DNA of 63,581 nucleotides from contig NZ_VOBN01000030.1 of assembly GCF_008370045.1 (NCBI RefSeq), positions 1 through 63,581 of the forward strand, written 5' to 3'. The DNA is from Pseudomonas sp. ANT_J12. GTDB lineage: Bacteria > Pseudomonadota > Gammaproteobacteria > Pseudomonadales > Pseudomonadaceae. Of this stretch, positions 24,382 to 33,563 are shown in pieces. The translations under genes were made by a program, and so were the position numbers. Below the pieces are notes generated by a model, which was given only the letters and a program-made list of their open reading frames with translations, had not been told where the DNA came from and ran no database searches. Position 1 is the first letter of the stretch. Each line of letters begins with the position of its first letter.

Positions 24382-25500
24382 ATGATCGTGGCCATTCGAC
24401 CGCCCACCCGTTCGCGACTCACATCACGCTGGCCCGCGTTGCGCCGCTTGTTCGGCAAGGTCGCCGCGCTGCCGGCCAGCCACCGGGTCATCCATGATTA
24501 CTTCCAGCACAAGGCGCTCGCCCAGGGTTACACCCTCAGCCACAGCCAGCAGCGAGTGATCGACTGCATGGCCCAGCACGCGACGACGCTGCTCGGTACG
24601 TCGGCGAAAACCCTGCCCGGTCTGTACCTGCACGGCGCGGTCGGGCGCGGCAAAAGCTGGCTGCTGGACGGTTTTTTCCAGGCCATCCCCCTCGCGCAAA
24701 AACAGCGCCTGCACTTTCATGAGTTTTTCGCGCGACTGCATCAGGGTATGTTCAGCCATCGCGAACAACCCGATGCCCTGGCGACCACCCTCGATGAGCT
24801 GTTGCAGGATTGTCGGGTGTTGTGTTTCGACGAGTTCCACGTCCACGACATCGGCGATGCGATGCTCATCGCCCGGCTGTTCAAGGCGCTGTTCCGCCGG
24901 GGCATTTTGCTGTTGATTACCTCCAATTACCCACCGGAAGGCTTGCTGCCCAACCCGCTCTACCACGCGCGTTTCAAACCGGTGATCGACCTGATCAACA
25001 CACGCATGCAGGTCATGGAGGTCGGCGGCCCGCATGACTACAGAAGCCAGGCGCGAACCCACGCCCAGCAGGTGTTTACCCACGGCCGGTACGTCTGGCC
25101 GGGGACGCCGCTCCAGCGCCAGGCGTTGAAGCTGCCAGAACGCGTCGCCCCCGTGGCGTTGCCCGTCGGCACCCGCCATCTGCCCGCGCGGTACTGCGAA
25201 GGGCGAACCGTCGAATTTACTTTCAGCGATCTGTGCGACCACCCGACGGCGGTAATGGACTATCTGGAACTGTGTCGGCGTTTCGATCACTGGATCATTG
25301 ATGAACTGCCGACCCTGGGCGATTGTTCGATGGCGGCGCAGCAGCGGTTTATCAACCTGATCGACGTTTTGTACGATCAGGACAAGCACCTGGTGTTGCT
25401 GGGACGGCTATCGTTGCGCGAGAGTCTGCGCGGCGATGCGATTGACCTGGCGCGTACGCGAAGTCGGTTGGGGCAGTTGGTTGAAGTCCGGGAGTCATAG
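24382..25500 (+). CDS. ZapE/AFG1-like ATPase
   Basis: 372 residues of the AFG1/ZapE P-loop family: Walker A LHGAVGRGKSWLLDGFF, Walker B VLCFDEFHVHDIGDA, sensor LLITSNYPPEGLLPNPLYHARFKP, and the C-terminal FIDLIDVLYDQDKHL-like segment (here FINLIDVLYDQDKHLVLLG). E. coli ZapE regulates the division ring; AFG1 helps turnover of respiratory subunits. Canonical pseudomonad zapE sits near rpsI/cytochrome bc1 genes, so this is probably a paralog. The start ATG follows GGGAGTGAC; the longer frame's N-terminus is not family-like. Confidence 0.83.
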   Translation: MIVAIRPPTRSRLTSRWPALRRLFGKVAALPASHRVIHDYFQHKALAQGYTLSHSQQRVIDCMAQHATTLLGTSAKTLPGLYLHGAVGRGKSWLLDGFFQAIPLAQKQRLHFHEFFARLHQGMFSHREQPDALATTLDELLQDCRVLCFDEFHVHDIGDAMLIARLFKALFRRGILLLITSNYPPEGLLPNPLYHARFKPVIDLINTRMQVMEVGGPHDYRSQARTHAQQVFTHGRYVWPGTPLQRQALKLPERVAPVALPVGTRHLPARYCEGRTVEFTFSDLCDHPTAVMDYLELCRRFDHWIIDELPTLGDCSMAAQQRFINLIDVLYDQDKHLVLLGRLSLRESLRGDAIDLARTRSRLGQLVEVRES

Positions 25501-25586
25501 GCCGAGATCTTTTCAGGGCCGACACAGCTTCATATCGTTATCATGTCGCCCGCGTTCTTCTTCACCCTTCAATAGCGAATCCGTTC

Positions 25587-26909
25587 ATGAATACCCTCGC
25601 ACAACTGCGGGCCGGCGAGCTGGCCGGCATCTCTCGTCTGGATCTGTCCTGCGGCCTCACCGAGTTTCCCCGGGAAATCTTCGACCTGGCGGACTCGCTG
25701 GAAGTGCTCAACCTCAGCGGCAATGCCTTGAGCAGCCTGCCGGACGACCTGCATCGCCTGACCCGTCTGCGGATTGTGTTCTGCTCCGATAACCAGTTCA
25801 CCGAACTGCCGGCGTGCCTGGGCCAATGTGCCGCGCTGAGCATGATCGGCTTTCGGGCCAACCGCATTGAACATGTGCCAGGCGCCGCCCTGCCGCCGCT
25901 GCTGCGCTGGCTGATCCTGACCGACAACTGCATCAGCGAACTGCCGACTGAATTGGGCGAACGTCCGCTGCTGCAAAAACTGATGCTGTCCGGCAACCAG
26001 TTGCAGCAACTGCCCGAGAGCCTGGTGCAGTGCCATCGCCTGGAACTGCTGCGTATTTCGGCCAACCGTTTTACCGAACTGCCCGAATGGCTGCTGACCT
26101 TGCCAGCCCTGACCTGGCTGGCCTACGCCGGCAACCCGCTGGAAACCGAAGCCGACGCCACCGCCCTCGACGCCACACCGAGCATCCCTTGGTCAGCGCT
26201 GCACCTTGAGCAAAAACTCGGTGAAGGCGCTTCCGGCGTGATCCATCGCGCCTCTTGGGAACGTGCACAGCAGCCGACCACCCAGGTTGCGGTAAAACTC
26301 TATAAAGGCGAAATGACCAGTGATGGCTCGCCGCTGCACGAAATGAACGCCTGCATTACCGCCGGCCTGCACCCCAACCTGATCCGTGTCGAGGGGCGTA
26401 TCGTCGAGCACCCGCAAGACCAGGCCGGGCTGGTGATGCAACTGATCGACCCGAGCTATCGCAACCTGGCCGGGTTGCCGAGCCTGGCGTCCTGCAGCCG
26501 CGACGTCTACACCGACGACACCCGCTTTACAGGTGCTGTGGCCTTGCGCATCGCCCGTGGCATCGCGTCGGCGGCTGAACATTTGCACCAACAAGGCATC
26601 ACCCACGGCGACCTCTACGCCCACAACATTTTGTGGAATGAACACGGTGATTGCCTGCTGGGCGACTTCGGTGGTGCGTCGTTTCACGCGACCACGGACA
26701 ACCTGGAAACCCGCGCGCTGCAACGGATCGAGGTGCGGGCGTTCGGGGTGTTGCTGGAGGAATTGCTGGCGCGGATCGACTCAGGTTTGAGCGATGCCGA
26801 TCGGCTGGCGCTGGAAGCGTTGCAGCGGCGTTGCTGCCAGGCGGATGTGCTGGCGCGGCCGGGGTTTGGCGAGGTTGTCCTGGAATTGGCTGCCATGCAT
26901 TTCCGATAG
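25587..26909 (+). CDS. Leucine-rich-repeat protein kinase (LRR + Hanks-type kinase fusion)
   Basis: 440 residues. About seven LRRs fill residues 15-190 (LEVLNLSGNALSSLPDDL, LRWLILTDNCISELPTEL, LQKLMLSGNQLQQLPESL). A protein kinase domain follows: glycine-rich loop LGEGASGVIH, catalytic Lys237 in VAVKLYKG, His340-Gly-Asp342...Asn347 (HGDLYAHNILW) and Asp360-Phe-Gly. The kinase is short, with little C-lobe after ~residue 375, but ends with a normal VVLELAAMHFR. There is no signal peptide or membrane helix, so it is cytosolic or delivered by another system. HGD in place of HRD is common in bacterial members. Confidence 0.88.
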   Translation: MNTLAQLRAGELAGISRLDLSCGLTEFPREIFDLADSLEVLNLSGNALSSLPDDLHRLTRLRIVFCSDNQFTELPACLGQCAALSMIGFRANRIEHVPGAALPPLLRWLILTDNCISELPTELGERPLLQKLMLSGNQLQQLPESLVQCHRLELLRISANRFTELPEWLLTLPALTWLAYAGNPLETEADATALDATPSIPWSALHLEQKLGEGASGVIHRASWERAQQPTTQVAVKLYKGEMTSDGSPLHEMNACITAGLHPNLIRVEGRIVEHPQDQAGLVMQLIDPSYRNLAGLPSLASCSRDVYTDDTRFTGAVALRIARGIASAAEHLHQQGITHGDLYAHNILWNEHGDCLLGDFGGASFHATTDNLETRALQRIEVRAFGVLLEELLARIDSGLSDADRLALEALQRRCCQADVLARPGFGEVVLELAAMHFR

Positions 26910-26935
26910 CCCTACCAAAAAACCTGTGGCGAGGG

Positions 26936-27017
26936 AGCTTGCTCCCGCTGGAGTGCGCAGCGCTCCCAAGCTTTTGGGGCCGCTTCGCAGCCCAACGGGA
27001 GCAAGCTCCCTCGCCAC
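26936..27017. repeat. REP element, GTGGCGAG family
   Basis: GTGGCGAGGGAGCTTGCTCCCGCT pairs with its complement ending CTCCCTCGCCAC; 82 bp between the convergent LRR-kinase and YebC genes. Confidence 0.85.
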
Positions 27018-27046
27018 AAAGTCAGATCACAAATCAGCGTTGCGGC

Positions 27047-27754
27047 TTAACCCGCCAACCCGACAAACATGTCCTGCACGTCATCGTGGTTGTCGAGGCC
27101 TTCGAGGAAGGCTTCGACTTCAGCCATTTGCTCGTCGCTCAACCCGCTGACCGGGTTCTTCGGCTGGTAGCCCAACTTGGCGGATAACACGGTAAAACCC
27201 TGCCCAGGCAAGGCTTTCTGTACGGCGTCGAGGTCCGCGGGCTCGGTCAGGAACAGGGTCGTGCCCTCTTCGTCACCCGGCTCGAAATCCTGGGCGCCCG
27301 CTTCGATGGCGGCCATTTCCGGGTCGGCGTCGGGGCTGTCCGGGGACGCCTCGATCATGCCGACGTGGTTGAAGTCCCAGCTGACCGAACCGGAAGCACC
27401 CAGTTGGCCCTTGCGGAACGCCACGCGGATTTCAGCCACGGTACGGTTGATGTTGTCGGTCACGCATTCAACGATCAGCGGCACCTGATGCGGGGCGAAG
27501 CCTTCGTAGGTCACGCGATGGTATTGCACGGTCTCGCCCAACAGGCCCGCGCCTTTCTTGATCGCGCGATCCAGAGTTTCCTTGGGCATCGAGGCTTTCT
27601 TGGCCTGCTCGACCACCAGACGCAAATGTGCGTTGGTGGCAGTATCGGCGCCGTTACGTGCAGCAATGGTGATTTCTTTCACCAGTTTGCCGAAGATCTT
27701 GCCCTTGGCGTTGGATGCCGCTTCTTTGTGTTTAACCTTCCACTGTGCGCCCAT
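27047..27754 (-). CDS. YebC/PmpR-family transcriptional regulator
   Basis: 235 residues: MGAQWKVKHKEAASNAKGKIFGKLVKEITIAARNG is the conserved N-terminal helical domain, and the LIVECVTDNINRTVAEIRVAFRKGQLGASGSVSWDF segment carries the hallmark of the family. This is the YeeN-like subgroup (start MGAQWK) rather than the MAGHSKW type that sits next to ruvC. Members bind promoter DNA and some aid ribosomes at proline runs. Confidence 0.9.
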   Translation of the reverse strand: MGAQWKVKHKEAASNAKGKIFGKLVKEITIAARNGADTATNAHLRLVVEQAKKASMPKETLDRAIKKGAGLLGETVQYHRVTYEGFAPHQVPLIVECVTDNINRTVAEIRVAFRKGQLGASGSVSWDFNHVGMIEASPDSPDADPEMAAIEAGAQDFEPGDEEGTTLFLTEPADLDAVQKALPGQGFTVLSAKLGYQPKNPVSGLSDEQMAEVEAFLEGLDNHDDVQDMFVGLAG

Positions 27755-27989
27755 TACTCACTCTCTTGATCTGTGGCGCCGAGACATCTATTGGCCGACG
27801 CAGGGTGCGAAGTTTATACGGCCTAAAGTTGGCAATCGACCAAAAATTCCATCCTGTTTACCGGCAGCACGCATCGGCATCTTCAGCAGTGCGTGTAGGG
27901 CAATTCTGAAAAGTCGCTTTGCGATGACTATTCAGGCCTGTGGTTTCGTACCCTCTGCGCCCACGTATTTCATGGCAGAAGCGCACTCG

Positions 27990-29357
27990 ATGCACAACGA
28001 CAAGGAAAGTCCTTTCACCCTGACCCTCGTCGAGGCTGATTTGAGTTTGCAGGTATTGCAGTTCAACGGCCGCGAAGGCCTTAACCAGCCCTTTCGGTTC
28101 GACATCGAAGTGATCGGCCTGGCGCCGGCGATGAACCTCGAGCGCCTGCTGCAACAACCGGCCTTCCTGAGCCTGGGTGACGAACAGGGCTTTCACGGTG
28201 TGCTGCGCAGCGCCAGTCGTGAGCATCGTGGCGCGCACCGGATCGGTTATCGACTGACGCTGGTGCCGCATCTGCAAACTCTCGAACAACAGCGCAACCG
28301 TCGCGTGTTTCATCACCTCAGCGTGCCCGCCATCCTGCGCCAATTATTGGAGGAGCATGCCCTGCCCACACTCAGCTATCGCTTTGAACTGAGCACCGGG
28401 CAGTATCCGGTCCGGCCCTTTTGCATTCAGTACGAGGAAACGGATCTGGGCTTGCTGCATCGACTTTGCGAAGAGGAAGGCATCCACTATCACTTCGAAC
28501 ACCGGCGCGAGGGGCACGTGCTGGTGCTGGCCGATGACAGTTTGAGTTTCCCCCAGGAACCGGTGCTGACGCCCTTCCATGACCAGCCATTCGACGAGCC
28601 TGAATCTGCTGCGATCCGCGAACTGTTCCAGCGTCATGACTCACCGCTGACGCTTGCCCCCACCCAGGTCCGGGACCGCAGCACGGGGGCCGACGGCTTT
28701 GGCGCGGCCAATCATCCGCTGACCGGCAAACCGGCGATGAACCGTGATCAACGCAGTCGTCGAACCTTGGAGCGGTTGCGTTGCCAGCAACGGCAAGTCC
28801 ACGGCCAGAGCGATCAGACCGCGTTGCTCAGCGGACGGATCGTGCAGGTGGAGCAACACCCGATCACGAGTTTCAACGACCAATGGTTGCTCACCGACAT
28901 TCGCCACCAGGGGCAACAATCGTCGATCCTCGCCGAGGCGCCGTTTGAAACGCCGGGCTACTGCAATCAGTTCCGCGCGATCCCCTGGTCAACGGAGTTT
29001 CGCCCGGCGCTTAAACAACCCCGGCCGAACATCCCCGGCTATCAACCGGCCCGCGTCCTGGGCGAGCCAGGGCGACCGGCGACGCTGGATGAACAGGGGC
29101 GGATTGAGGTCAGCCTGTGGCCGGGACCCAATACGCGCGAGCCCATGGGTTTGTGGCTACCGGTGGCCGTGGGCGCATCCGGGCTGCCCTTGGCCGGCAG
29201 TGACGTGTTCATCAGTTTTCTGGACAGCGACCCGGATCGGCCGGTCATTTGTGCCACTTCAAACTCTCAGCATCCACAACCGCCGCAGAGCCCACCACCG
29301 CGCGGCGATACGCGATTGTTGCTCGATTGGCTGGTCAATCGCCCGGACATGCCCTGA
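27990..29357 (+). CDS. Orphan short VgrG-like type VI secretion spike protein
   Basis: 455 residues from an ATG with AGAAG upstream; an ATG six codons earlier is equally possible. Residues ~10-320 follow the gp27-like fold (FTLTLVEADLSLQVLQFNGREGLNQPFRFDIEVIG; CIQYEETDLGLLHRLCEEEGIHYHFEH), then a gp5-type OB fold (GEPGRPATLDEQGRIEVSLWPGPN...MGLWLPVAVGASGLPLAGSDVFISFLDSDPDRPVICAT). The repetitive beta-helix needle that normally follows is absent and the protein stops ~30 residues later. No Hcp, PAAR, adaptor or effector gene is nearby. It could be a truncated relic or a spike base that works with another tip. Confidence 0.85.
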   Translation: MHNDKESPFTLTLVEADLSLQVLQFNGREGLNQPFRFDIEVIGLAPAMNLERLLQQPAFLSLGDEQGFHGVLRSASREHRGAHRIGYRLTLVPHLQTLEQQRNRRVFHHLSVPAILRQLLEEHALPTLSYRFELSTGQYPVRPFCIQYEETDLGLLHRLCEEEGIHYHFEHRREGHVLVLADDSLSFPQEPVLTPFHDQPFDEPESAAIRELFQRHDSPLTLAPTQVRDRSTGADGFGAANHPLTGKPAMNRDQRSRRTLERLRCQQRQVHGQSDQTALLSGRIVQVEQHPITSFNDQWLLTDIRHQGQQSSILAEAPFETPGYCNQFRAIPWSTEFRPALKQPRPNIPGYQPARVLGEPGRPATLDEQGRIEVSLWPGPNTREPMGLWLPVAVGASGLPLAGSDVFISFLDSDPDRPVICATSNSQHPQPPQSPPPRGDTRLLLDWLVNRPDMP

Positions 29358-29416
29358 CCCGGTTTAGCAAACAACACTCCACTGTGGCTAGGTGCTTGGG
29401 TGAGGGGAAATTGTCT

Positions 29417-29536
29417 GTGGCGAGGGGGCTTGCCCCCGTTCGGCTGCGAAGCAGTCGTAAAACCAGTCGATGCGGTGTGGCTGACAGAATGCCGGGGGCC
29501 GCTTCGCGACCCAACGGGGGCAAGCCCCCTCGCCAC
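29417..29536. repeat. REPIN, GTGGCGAG family
   Basis: GTGGCGAGGGGGCTTGCCCC...GGGGCAAGCCCCCTCGCCAC, 120 bp, with inner GCTGCGAAGCAG/GCCGCTTCGCGAC arms. It fills the convergent junction of the VgrG and FAD-oxidoreductase genes. Confidence 0.88.
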
Positions 29537-29569
29537 AGGTTTGTTGTCACCCTTAACTGAGAGGCGCGC

Positions 29570-30961
29570 TCAACCCTTGTCGGCTTTGCCCGCCGCCGCC
29601 GCGAATTTCGCCAGCCGTACATCCAGATGCCGCGGCCGGCGGCCATGATCCTCGGCGCGTTCTTTGCGGCGGATCGCATTGCGCACCATCAATGAGCCCA
29701 GGTAACGAATCGGCTCCGGCGGGAAGTACCCCAACGGTCCGTTGACCAGCGGCGAGCGGGTCCAGGGGTTGTCCAGGCCTTGCACCATCGAGGCCAGAAT
29801 CTGCCCGCCCATATGACACGGGCCGACGCCACTGCCGGAGTAACCGAAACCGTAGAACACATTGCCGCTGGTGCTCATCTGGCCGAAGAACGGCAACCCG
29901 GTGACCGAGCGATCCGAAGGGCCGTTCCAGGTTGCCTCGACCTTGACCTCGGCAAACGCCGGGAAGAAGTCCGCCAGGCTGCTGCGCAACAGCCCGGCAT
30001 AAGGCGATGGCTGGTCGAACACCGGCAGCATCCGCCCACCGTAGGCGAAGGTATTGCCGCCCTTGCCGAGCATGATCCGGCCGTCCGGGGTGTTGTGGTA
30101 GTAGTGCACGAAAATCCGCGAATCGAGCACGGTGACGCCGCTGGTCAAGCCGATTTCATTGAGTAAGTCCGGGCGCGGTTCGGTGATCAGCATGTCGCTG
30201 GAGACAATCGCCACGCTGCGTTCGAACTGCGGGAAGGCCCGGGCCATCCACGCGTTCATCGCCAGCACCACCCGGTCCGCGCGGACTGTGCCGTTCGGCG
30301 TTTGAATCCCCGCCGGTTTGCCCTCCTCCAGTCCGGTCATCGCGGTGTTTTCGTGAATCCGTACGCCCAGTTGCAACGCCACCCGCCGCAAACCGCGCAC
30401 CAGTTTGCCCGGTTGCACACTCGCCGCCGCCGGGGAAAACCAGCCTTCCAGGTGCTTGCTGGAACCGGCCATGCGCTGCACATCCGCCACCGGTCGCTGG
30501 GTAAACGAGTTGATGCCGTTACGCTCCAGCGCCGCGATCACCGCGTCGGTCGAACCGCATTGCGCGCGGTTGGTCGCGGTGTAGAGCGTGCCGTCGAGGC
30601 GGTAATCGGCGTCGACCCCGTACTGCTCGCAGAACGTACCGATCGCGTAGATGCTGCGCTCCGATTCCTTGACCAGTCGCACCGCTTCTTCAACCCCGAA
30701 CAAGCGTTCCAGGGTGAAATACTTGGCCGACCACGACAGTGCGCAACCACCGTTGCGGCCACTGGCGCCGGCGCCGCAGATGTCGGCCTCGATCAGCAAC
30801 ACGTCGAGCTCGGGGTTTTGCTCCTTGAGCATGATCGCGGTCCACAACCCGGTGTAGCCGCCGCCGACGATGCACACGTCGGCCCGGGTGTCGCCCGCCA
30901 GTGGCTCGCACGGCGCGCAGGGCTGCGCCGCCAGCGCTTGGTCCAGCCAGAAAGGTCTCAT
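29570..30961 (-). CDS. Aminophosphonate-associated FAD-dependent oxidoreductase
   Basis: 463 residues of the DAO/PuuB-like fold: VCIVGGGYTGLWTAIMLKEQNPELDVLLIEADICGAGASGRNGGCALSWSAKYF at the N-terminus and VFYGFGYSGSGVGPCHMGGQIL at the C-terminus. This matches the family of FAD oxidoreductases found beside phosphonate genes, for which oxidation of aminophosphonates such as N-methyl-2-aminoethylphosphonate has been shown. It lies 10 bp downstream of a GlpT-like permease and next to phnWX, so it probably feeds unusual aminophosphonates to PhnW/PhnX as phosphonoacetaldehyde or 2-AEP. Confidence 0.78.
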   Translation of the reverse strand: MRPFWLDQALAAQPCAPCEPLAGDTRADVCIVGGGYTGLWTAIMLKEQNPELDVLLIEADICGAGASGRNGGCALSWSAKYFTLERLFGVEEAVRLVKESERSIYAIGTFCEQYGVDADYRLDGTLYTATNRAQCGSTDAVIAALERNGINSFTQRPVADVQRMAGSSKHLEGWFSPAAASVQPGKLVRGLRRVALQLGVRIHENTAMTGLEEGKPAGIQTPNGTVRADRVVLAMNAWMARAFPQFERSVAIVSSDMLITEPRPDLLNEIGLTSGVTVLDSRIFVHYYHNTPDGRIMLGKGGNTFAYGGRMLPVFDQPSPYAGLLRSSLADFFPAFAEVKVEATWNGPSDRSVTGLPFFGQMSTSGNVFYGFGYSGSGVGPCHMGGQILASMVQGLDNPWTRSPLVNGPLGYFPPEPIRYLGSLMVRNAIRRKERAEDHGRRPRHLDVRLAKFAAAAGKADKG

Positions 30962-30971
30962 GGGGGTTTCC

Positions 30972-32297
30972 TCAGGTACGCAGGGGTTTGATGGTCATGG
31001 GTTGGTTGGGCACGGAGGCGCAATCGAGGCTCAGGCCTGCCGGGCGGCTGTTCCAGTGCGGGATCAGGACGAAGGCCGAGAACATGGCGCAACCGGCGAA
31101 GATGATGAACACCGTGACCGAGTCGAAATACCCCGGCAGCAAGCCGCCGAGAATCGCCCCGACCGAGCCGCAGCCATTCACAAAACCCGCCGCCGTGGCG
31201 CCGGCCTTGGCAGTACCAAAATCAATCGCCGCCGCGCCGCTGATCATCGAATCCGGCCCGTAAAGCGTCAGGCCCATGACGAACAACAGCGCCACCACCA
31301 GCATCACGCTGCCGGTGTGCAAGGCGCCCATGAACAGCGCCAGGGAAACCGTCAGCGCCAACAGACTGATCACACACGCCGGCATACGACGGGCGCCGAA
31401 CAGTTTGTCCGAGGCCAGCCCGAGCAGGATCGGCCCGAGCAGCCCGGCCAGTTCGAACGAAGTCGGAATGATCGCCGCACCGACCTTGCCCACCGAGGGC
31501 ATTTGTTCGAAGACGATCACCGGACCCCACAACAGAATCGCGTAGCGCGCCGGTTTCAACAGGAAGTACGAGAGCCCGAGCACCAGCACCGTGCGGTTGC
31601 GCAGGATTTCCTTCAGGGGTTCCAGAACGCTGATTTTGCTTTGTGCGTAAGCCTCTTCGGCACTCAGCTCGGGTTCCGGCTCGACGGCAGGCAAGCCCAC
31701 GTCTTCAGGTTTGTTACGTTGAAAAATAAAAAACAGCACGGCGACCAGCCCAACCACCGCCGCACTGGAAATAAACGCCGCGTGCCAACTGCCCACCAGC
31801 GTGTAAGCCCACCAACCGGCGAACGGTGACGCCACCAATCCGCCGAAGGCATAACAGGAACTCCACAACCCCAGCACCCGCCCACGCTGCTGGGCGGGAA
31901 AGAAACTGCCGATGTTCTTGCACAGTCCCGACCAGCCGGTGGACTGCGCCAGGCCTTGAATCAACATGCAGGTGGCGAAGATCGGCAACGTGGCGAAATT
32001 GCCCATCACCAGTGCTGCCGCCGCGGAAATCAGCAAGCCGCCGAGCACGACTACTCGCGGGCCAAAGCGGTCGGCGAGGATGCCCCAGGTGAATTGGCCG
32101 ACGGCGTAGGCCGCCAGGTAGATCGCGTCGAGGTTGGCCATGGCCATTTTGTCGAGCATGAAGGTGGGGTCTTCGGCGATCCCCAGTTTGGCCACCGAAA
32201 AGGCTTTGCGGGTGAAATAGAAAGCGGCGTAAGCGAGCCAGGTGATAGCGAAGATCTGCACGCGCCAACGCTTGATGGTGCCGATATGCTTGTTCAT
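30972..32297 (-). CDS. Organophosphate:phosphate antiporter-type MFS permease, probable (amino)phosphonate transporter
   Basis: 441 residues, 12 helices. The N-terminal WLAYAAFYFTRKAFSVAKLGIAEDP and LIQGLAQSTGWSGLCKNIGSFFPAQQRGRVLGLWSSCYAFGG segments are characteristic of the OPA family (GlpT, UhpT, PgtP). Neighbouring phosphonate genes suggest aminophosphonate uptake. The start at 32297 (MNKHIGTIKRW) matches the usual beginning of the family. Transcribed with the FAD oxidoreductase and divergently from LysR gene 32566. Confidence 0.8.
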   Translation of the reverse strand: MNKHIGTIKRWRVQIFAITWLAYAAFYFTRKAFSVAKLGIAEDPTFMLDKMAMANLDAIYLAAYAVGQFTWGILADRFGPRVVVLGGLLISAAAALVMGNFATLPIFATCMLIQGLAQSTGWSGLCKNIGSFFPAQQRGRVLGLWSSCYAFGGLVASPFAGWWAYTLVGSWHAAFISSAAVVGLVAVLFFIFQRNKPEDVGLPAVEPEPELSAEEAYAQSKISVLEPLKEILRNRTVLVLGLSYFLLKPARYAILLWGPVIVFEQMPSVGKVGAAIIPTSFELAGLLGPILLGLASDKLFGARRMPACVISLLALTVSLALFMGALHTGSVMLVVALLFVMGLTLYGPDSMISGAAAIDFGTAKAGATAAGFVNGCGSVGAILGGLLPGYFDSVTVFIIFAGCAMFSAFVLIPHWNSRPAGLSLDCASVPNQPMTIKPLRT

Positions 32298-32565
32298 GGT
32301 GGTTCTGACCTCAGGGTGTGAGTGTGCCGGCAGAAATTGAGAAATAACGCCTGTTTTTTTATTGTTGAGCACTTCGGTATCGCGGCTTCCCTGAAGCGAT
32401 ACCGGTCAGATGAGTCCTGCTGTTGCACGCACAGGCTCATGGCACCCGACGCTGTTCGACTGACCAGTCACCGGGGCTGAGGCGGATAAAAACAATTACT
32501 GATTAATAAGTGAAATCGATTTATCGTATTTCCAATATAAGCTCAGCTTGTTACTGGAGGTTTCG

Positions 32566-33441
32566 ATGTCGGTTTCCCACGCCCAACTCAAAGCCTTCCA
32601 CGCCGTGGCCGTTCACGGAAGCTTTACCAAGGCCGCCGAGCGGCTATTCCTCACGCAACCGGCGATTTCCGACCAAGTGCGCAAACTCGAAGAGCGCTTC
32701 GGTGTTTTGCTGTTCCATCGCAACAAACGCTCGGTGCGCCTGACGGATCTGGGCGAGCGCTTGCTGAGCATCACCCAGCGCCTGTTCGTCATCGAGGCCG
32801 AAGCCCAGGAGTTGTTGCAGGATTCCCGGGCGCTGCAAACCGGCAGCCTGATCCTCGCGGTGGATGCGCCCATCCACGTGTTGCCGCAGATCGCCCGGTT
32901 CTGCGAGCGCTACCCCGGCATCAGCGTCAAGATCGAAACCGGCAACACCGATGAGTCGCTGTTCCGGTTGTTCAACTATCAGGCGGATCTGGCGTTACTG
33001 GGCCGCGATGTCAGTGATGAACGATTGATCTCGTTGCCGCTGCGCAATGACCCGATGGTGGCGTTCGTCTCGCGCAATCATCCGTGGGCCGATCGCGAGT
33101 CGATCTGCCTGGCGGACCTGGATGACACGCCGTTAGTGCTGCGGGAGATTGGCTCGGTGACGCGGCAGACTCTGGAGGAGGAAATGGCCGGGGCCGGGTT
33201 GCGGATTCGGCCGGCGATTCAGGTCGAAGGCCGGGAAGCGGCGCGGGAGGCGGTGGTGGTCGGGATTGGAGTTGGCGTGGTGTCGGCAGCCGAGTTTGGT
33301 GCTGACTCCAGGGTTTGCGCGTTGCCGATTATCGACTGCAAGCGGCGGCTGACGGAGACGCTGGTGTGTTTGCGCGAGCAGAGTTCACGGCGGGTGGTGG
33401 CGACGTTTCTGGAGATGGTGCGCGAGAGCCTGCCCAAATGA
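32566..33441 (+). CDS. LysR-family regulator of the aminophosphonate locus (paralog 1)
   Basis: 291 residues; HTH SFTKAAERLFLTQPAISDQVRKLEERFGVLLFHR followed by a substrate-binding effector domain with REIGSVTRQTLEEEM and GREAAREAVVVGIGVGVVSAAEFG. A TGGAGG ribosome site 5 bp upstream sets the start. Strong similarity to the LysR at 33564 indicates duplication. It is divergent from the permease/oxidoreductase unit, which it probably regulates. The 268 bp at 32298-32565 holds the shared promoters. Confidence 0.85.
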   Translation: MSVSHAQLKAFHAVAVHGSFTKAAERLFLTQPAISDQVRKLEERFGVLLFHRNKRSVRLTDLGERLLSITQRLFVIEAEAQELLQDSRALQTGSLILAVDAPIHVLPQIARFCERYPGISVKIETGNTDESLFRLFNYQADLALLGRDVSDERLISLPLRNDPMVAFVSRNHPWADRESICLADLDDTPLVLREIGSVTRQTLEEEMAGAGLRIRPAIQVEGREAAREAVVVGIGVGVVSAAEFGADSRVCALPIIDCKRRLTETLVCLREQSSRRVVATFLEMVRESLPK

Positions 33442-33454
33442 TCGTCCTCACGTA

Positions 33455-33560
33455 GATCGTTCCCACGCTCCGCGTGGGAATGCAGCCCGGGACGCTCCGC
33501 GTCCCAAAGCGGACGCGGAGCGTCCATTGAGGCATTCCCACGCAGAGCGTGGGAACGATC
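33455..33560. repeat. GATCGTTCCCACGC palindrome, second copy, between two LysR genes
   Basis: 106 bp, same family as 16508-16620 (outer arms GATCGTTCCCACGC/GCGTGGGAACGATC; one mismatch in the right arm). It ends 3 bp before the stop of the minus-strand LysR and starts 13 bp after the plus-strand LysR stop, again filling a convergent junction. Confidence 0.87.
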
Positions 33561-33563
33561 AGG

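Noticed and set aside
32510..32743. Alternative frame at the start of the LysR gene
   Set aside because: It overlaps the genuine LysR helix-turn-helix in another frame and has no ribosome site.
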